A DNA stretch of 64,000 nucleotides from Terana coerulea (taxonomy: Eukaryota > Basidiomycota > Agaricomycetes > Polyporales > Phanerochaetaceae): positions 248,001 through 312,000 of the forward strand of contig JAKOGH010000142.1 of assembly GCA_024811115.1 (NCBI GenBank). Reading direction: 5' to 3'. The notes under the pieces are model-generated. The model ran no database searches. It had not been told where the DNA came from and worked only from the letters and a program-made list of their open reading frames with translations. Of the stretch, positions 59,022 to 64,000 are shown piece after piece; positions within the stretch are counted from its first letter, which is position 1, and each line of letters starts with the position of its first letter. A program made the translations under genes and the position numbers.

Positions 59022-60965
59022 CTATGGGTGGCGCCTAGTTGGCGGCGAGGGAGCAGCAGCGTACGTGAACAATTGGTGGTGGTTTCCCTGGCGACAGCTC
59101 AGGTCTTCAAGCCCGCGCGCGTAGTCCTGCAAGCATTGGACGCTGCCGGGATCGCCCCACTGCGGGGCCTGGGTGCCACTGAATCCGAGATCCCAGCCGC
59201 CGAGATGGGCGTAGGACGCCGCGTCGAAGGCGTCCCGCATAATGCTCTCGGGATCGTACATCGACGGCGTCTGGGGCGTGACCACGAGCGGCGCGGCGAG
59301 CGCACTGTACCCGGCCCCGGGCGCGCCCTTCGCGTCGCCGTCGCCCGCCCAGGCCCTCAGCGAAGAATACTGAGAAATTCCGTGCACGTACGGGGCGTCA
59401 GGGAAGTCTGTCGCGCGCTCGTTGTAGACGCTCGCCGCGTCCGCCTCGGAGAACATGTCGAAGGCGGAGGACACGGGGAGTGGATCGGGCTCGAATAGTC
59501 ATCGCCGTCGTGCTCGAACGCTGGCAGGCGGGGCTCTGGACGCTTGCGCCGTAAGACTCTGCAGGAAGCCCTAAGACACATAACAACGTCGGGATCAGCT
59601 CTTATTGTTCTTGCGAGACAACCGGCGGCAGCGCGACGCACCTCATAGCACGGGGGTTGGAGAACTCGACAGGAGGCGAGAAAGCCGGCTCCAGAGGGGA
59701 CTGCACATAACCTGCGTCCCTCGTGTTCACCACGTTGGCCGTGGCATTGACCTTGTGTTCCCCACGTGCACCTACCTCGTGCCCGAACGTGTACGGCGGC
59801 GCACTGCCTGTGCGCACTGCGTCGCCCAGCGAGCCGGTGCTGAGAGAGTCCCGGCGACCTAAGAAATGCGGTTCGCGAGAGACTGCGGGCTCAACCGATG
59901 CACGGCTGTAGGGAGCCGGCGCAGAGGAGGAACGCCTGAACATGGACGTCAGCGGAGTGCAGAATCTGGCGTCCAGAATAGCGTCCGGGGTCATGTAGCG
60001 AGCACTGGGATACTCGGCGGCAGCGGCGTCCTGTGCATGGACGGCTTCGTGGACGTAGTCTGTACTTTGGGCCTGCTCGAAGTGAGAGTCGCTGTTGGGC
60101 GGGTGAAGGCCGGAGTCCTGAGTCTTGGCGTTGAACACACCGCATCCTTCTTCCTCGACCTTCAGACTCTCCCCTCTCTCATGGTCGTATTTCTCAATGG
60201 CTTCCTCGAGGTCTGAGCCCGTCTTGCCCGCGACCAATAAATCCGCGATCTTGTCGCACCGTTGCGCCTTATTCTTCCCCTTCTTGTCTGCTTCTCCCCT
60301 CGCCTTCTTGTTATTCCTCCTCTTCGGTCCGTCCTTGACTTTGGCGAAGCCCGGTAGACCCAGGTCTGAACCGCCAGTCCGGATACTTCTTCTTGTGCTC
60401 AGCCAGGGCGTTCATGGCTTTGATCTCCCACTCCTGCCTCTGGTCGCGAGGCAGAGCCTTCCAGCATTTTCCTGGCGTACGGAAAGCATGAGCACACGGA
60501 AGGAATTTGAGTTTTTTTTTGTTACGCACCAATGATCTTGGACAGCGCGCTGTGATTGCCCTCGATCTTCTCGGGAATGTGCTGGGCCTTGATGAACGAC
60601 GAGCGGAAGAGGATGAAAGCGTTCGGCGGGCGCGGTATGTAGTTCGCGTCCTTCTTCTTGGACTGGGCGGGCCCAGCACTCAGGCTCGGCCTCCGGCTGC
60701 GGTGTGTAGATGAACGACCTCGGCGGGAAGGGCGGCGGCTCGTGCACGACTTCGAAGTTGTTCTGGTCGGTGCTGTACGCGATGGGGGTCATGTTGGCGG
60801 CGAACGTAAAGGTCATGCTGGATGGGTACGGATTGTCAACGAGGGGCGGCATGTCTACGAGCAAACGGAACGGGTCGTACAACGCGCGTCTACAGACAGC
60901 ACAGCGAGCTCACCGTCATCGTCGTCGACGAAGGCGACGTCCTGCACGGTGTCCTGGACAGACAT
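59022..60965 (-). CDS. HMG-box transcription factor
   Basis: Sequence-specific DNA-binding protein of the MATA/HMG type; such factors often control mating or development in mushrooms, but that role is not shown here. ATG at 60963-60965 (MSVQDTVQDVAFVDDDD), intron 60855-60913, then an N-terminal region. The HMG box follows: RPPNAFILFRSSFIKAQHI, EGNHSALSKIIG, intron (about 60480-60532), KCWKALPRDQRQEWEIKA and EHKKKYPDWRFRPG. A basic nuclear-localisation-like stretch (KRRNNKKARGEADKK) follows. The long C-terminal region is disordered. Frame breaks occur near 60690 (before the box), in the C3 run at 60359-60361 (just after the box) and near 59490, so the gene as written is interrupted three times. 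Confidence 0.72.
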
Positions 60966-63604
60966 GGTTGCTCCTGCTTGTATGCGTTGGCCGCTGCAGC
61001 AGAGCGCAAGGTGAAGCAGCGTAGTCACGGCCGAAAGAGGACAAGAGACGCGAAAGGTTTGAATTCGGGGCTAAGGCGTGTGTACTGCCTTTATTCTCTT
61101 CTGGGAAATCATCCGAGCGATTTCATCATAGCTCGCCGGCCGCCAGCCCTCTCCGCTGCACTCACCGCGCCGCCGGATGTTCGCTGCGCCTTCCGTGCAC
61201 CTCGCGGCGGGGCAGGTCATTTTTCGAGGCATTGTACGCGGCGCGGCGCCGGACGGGGTGCTCGGCCTCGAGGACGGTGGGGACGCGGAAGACGCCGCTG
61301 CCGCCGTGCAGCAAGAGCAAGAGCCTGCGCGGAGGCTATGCAGCCGCGTTCTCATGGCCGGAATCTCCACACGCATATGGGAGGGTTACGGAAGAAGAGG
61401 GCGTGGGCGCCGTGCCTCGACGGGTCGTCGGCCGTACGTCGCAAAGTGGTCTCAGTCAATGTTCTGACATCGGTGATCTTCGAATGCAGGCAATGGCCTC
61501 CCACCTCCCATGACATAGTACAAGGGCGAAAACATACAGAACGATATCACCTTCATGGTCTCACAATCCCCAGTTCGCCATGTCGCCATGCTGCATAAAC
61601 CTTTCGCCGCCCCGCTCCGTCTCTCGAATGCGGTCTCGTGGGCACACCCGGGGCAGGGCACCGTCAGCGGCTGATAGACGTGCTCAGCACCATGTACGGC
61701 AGCTGCTGTCATTCCGAGGAAATGAATATTCCCCGACGCCTGCCTCGAGGTCCGCTGCGGCCCTATCCGGCTCGTCGCATGCGCCTCTTGCGCCTGCGAA
61801 CCTGCAGAAGCTCCGCCAGCTGACAGTGTGGTTGTGTCCCAGACAGGCACCCTTGAAGGTGGGTGGGCCCCCGCCTCCACCGTCCATGCGCGGAGAGCAC
61901 CAGTGGCAGGGAACGGATGCGAACATGTCATTCACAGACGAGCCAGAAGGAACCCGGAGTCAAGTACGCCAGTTATGAACAGGGTATTGCGCCCGCCGGA
62001 GCTGCCGAGGTTCTAGTTCGAGCAAAATGACTCTTCGCGGAAATACGTCGTCAGTACGCTTTGCCTCATCCCAGCCAATGGGTGCTGCGTGGAGAAACTA
62101 ACCTCACATTTTCGTTCATGATAGGTCGAATGGCCCGGTATTACTTTGGAGTTTGGAGCCGGGTCTTCGCAGCGTTTTCCGGTACGCTGGGTCGCAGGCG
62201 AGATGACGGAGAGTCGTCGTAAGTGTGGACCATCCGCTTTTGTGCGCCCGCTGCAAGCACTGCTCATAGCAACCTCTTCAACATAACTCCTTTATTGTAT
62301 GGTCCGTATCGATCAACAGGCCCCCTCGGTGGGCAACTGGCAGGTGCGAAAGGCTAAAGCACCGACGCGATCCTCCTCACAGCCCCAAGCGCGATACGCG
62401 ATACCGAGGTACGCCAGATGCACCAACATCGACGCGAATCAGGCTAGCCTTTCACTCAATATTCTAATCTACACCGAGGGACCACAGACCCTCGTGGGCG
62501 ATGCATCCCGTTGTTCGGGTCGCCGCCCTCGGCGCAGCCATATCTTCCGCCGCCCGTCGGGTACGAACACACAATCTAGAAACCGCGGGTGGCGCAACCG
62601 TCCTGTCAGGCCCACGCGCCAGCGCTGCAGAGGCGCTCCGCTCACGCTTGTCAGACTTCGAGGGCGCCGCCGCTGTGGAACGTGACCCTCCGCGACAGCA
62701 GAGCTGAGCTCGGACGACACGTCGGGCTGTCCGCGAACCTTGCGCGGATCACGCAGAAGCGACATCGTCGCCTTCGTCATGTTTTCGGGAACTCCCCAGG
62801 GCGTTCGTGCGACCTGGCGTGTGTGCCTCTCTTCGCCATGCGCGCTCGACTCATAATTAACCGGGAGCGCTATCGCACCCGCCGAGCCAGGACCTCGCCC
62901 TACCGACGGAGCTTATTCTGCGCCCTATTGCGGCCGCAATCGTCGTGCATCGGGCACCGCGGCGGCGGCGTGCTTAGGCCTCGCACCGCGACTTCCACCA
63001 AGGTTTTCGCACTTCGCGGCGCGCGCTCACGCCTCGGTCGGCCCACGTGGCGGGCATCACGCAGCAAATGGGCATCGGCCGCGCGTTGGCGTGCACTGGG
63101 CACCGTGCGTATGTCCGCCGAATATTCGAAAGGTTCAGGCGTCGAGGGCACGGTCCGAGGCCGCAGGCGTGACACGCCACGACGTAACGTCGCATGTGAT
63201 GTTCGCGTCACGCGTAGTGCGGGCACGTCTGCGTTCCTGTCCCCGACCCGGCACATTGTTCCGAGGTGGGCGCGCCGCGCTGGACCCGGTGCGTGGATTT
63301 CTCGCAGAATTTCTGACCCGTTGTCGAACTTCAATCGAAGTACAAGTAAGGATAAAGACATGTACACATGTTATTACCGTTGTGCACGGGCTCAGCTTCG
63401 GCTATGTAACAAACGGTCCGCAAAACCATATACCTCACGGAGGGAACAAAGGCGCCGCCCAAAATACCAGCCGATGGAAATGCCAGACACACGTAGTATC
63501 ATAGTATATACAGAGCAATGTGACCCGAGGAGTAAACAGTACATGTAGAGTATTCACAGTGAAGAAATAAATAGCAATAACGAAGCATGAGAGGTCGTAA
63601 TTCG
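60966..63604. other. gene-poor region upstream of the HMG gene
   Basis: A 319-codon plus-strand frame (62589-63548) and several minus-strand frames (61452-61931, 62469-62780, 62900-63367) are open, but they are Arg-rich, overlap each other and have no domain. I assign no gene here. Confidence 0.45.
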
Positions 63605-64000
63605 TCATGGGGGCCGAAAAACATGACGAAACCCATAGCCGTCCGGGTCAGGTTCCAATCCGCGGAAGATGTACCTGTCTCCCAGGTAGTCTTTCCTTCG
63701 GACGCCGTCATCCTCTTCCACAGTGGGTATGGCATCGACGCGATTCCAATACCCATTGTACACTTGCAACCGCCGCTCGGGCGTCAGCGCACCGACCTCG
63801 TCCTCCGTCATGCGCTCGTCGAAGTTGGCGTGCACGGCGGCCAGGACGTCCTGCACCGTGACCGGCAGCGCCGGAGTGGTGCGCGAGCACGATGAACGGC
63901 CACGGGAAGCGGCCGAGCGAGTCGTCCGCGAGCCCGGTGACGTTCAGCGCGCCGACGCCGGGGAACGTCGCGGGCTGCGCGCCGTTGGGCCCGTCCGGGT
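63605..64000 (-). CDS. DUF6699 domain protein, partial (continues past window end)
   Basis: The C-terminal half of a third DUF6699 protein. Visible blocks: LGRFPWPFIVLA, then LPVTVQDVLAAVHANFDE, a helix with TPERRLQVYNGYWNRV and a final GVRRKDYLGDRYIFRGLEP segment. The protein ends FRHVFRPP-stop at 63605-63607. The VTVxDVL and GVRRxDxLG pattern matches the genes at 9223 and 12520. Between FIVLA and LPVTV the frame shifts (near 63870-63890), by one extra or two missing bases in a GCGCACCAC context. The start lies to the right of the window. Confidence 0.72.

Noticed and set aside
62589..63548. 319-codon plus-strand gene
   Set aside because: Arg-rich, no domain, GC-rich context and overlapped by open frames on the other strand.
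1..64000. CRISPR arrays, operons or phage genes
   Set aside because: Spliceosomal introns throughout show a eukaryotic nuclear genome; no regularly spaced direct repeats were seen.

Overview
The window is nuclear DNA of a filamentous basidiomycete, most likely an Agaricomycete; a polypore relative is plausible but not proven. The genes are short and cut by many 35-65 bp introns with GT(A/G)(A/C)G donors and CTAAC-like branch sites. The protein set is fungal: DUF6699 and DUF6593 proteins, caspase-like proteases, a GH5 exo-beta-1,3-glucanase, an HMG-box factor and a tRNA-Thr with an intron. There are no operons, and genes lie on both strands.

Layout. 1-5 kb: a duplicated gene of unknown function; the left copy is a truncated pseudogene whose first intron carries a ~350 bp insertion with a 38-bp perfect palindrome, and the right copy is nearly full length with one frame break. 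5-8.1 kb: a BAHD-type acyltransferase and a DUF6593 protein. 9-14 kb: two DUF6699 genes, tRNA-Thr(AGT), and a secreted cysteine-containing protein. 14-17.3 kb: no recognisable gene. 17.3-19.2 kb: GH5 glucanase. 21.7-35 kb: three paralogous caspase-fold genes interspersed with a MYND-finger protein, a mitochondrial-type SDR and a two-thioredoxin-domain protein disulfide isomerase. 36 kb: a 90-residue orphan gene. 37-48 kb: a tandem array of four genes for small secreted ten-cysteine proteins, each repeat unit about 3-4 kb and also carrying decaying remnants of a second gene. 49.2-55.55 kb: a complete 6.3-kb LINE (gag-like ORF1; endonuclease, reverse transcriptase and RNase H in ORF2) with poly(A) tail and 12-bp target-site duplication, next to a ~700-bp inverted-repeat element. 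56-64 kb: an unresolved gene, an HMG-box transcription factor and a third DUF6699 gene cut by the window edge.

At least ten conserved coding regions break frame by one nucleotide, often inside short G, C or A runs. Either the assembly has many small indels or many genes are freshly damaged; any gene call here should be read with that in mind. The genes do not form one obvious pathway. The two features with the best claim to novelty are the three-copy caspase-like family, which keeps a distinctive microexon tail while its catalytic motif varies, and the tandem ten-cysteine secreted protein array.
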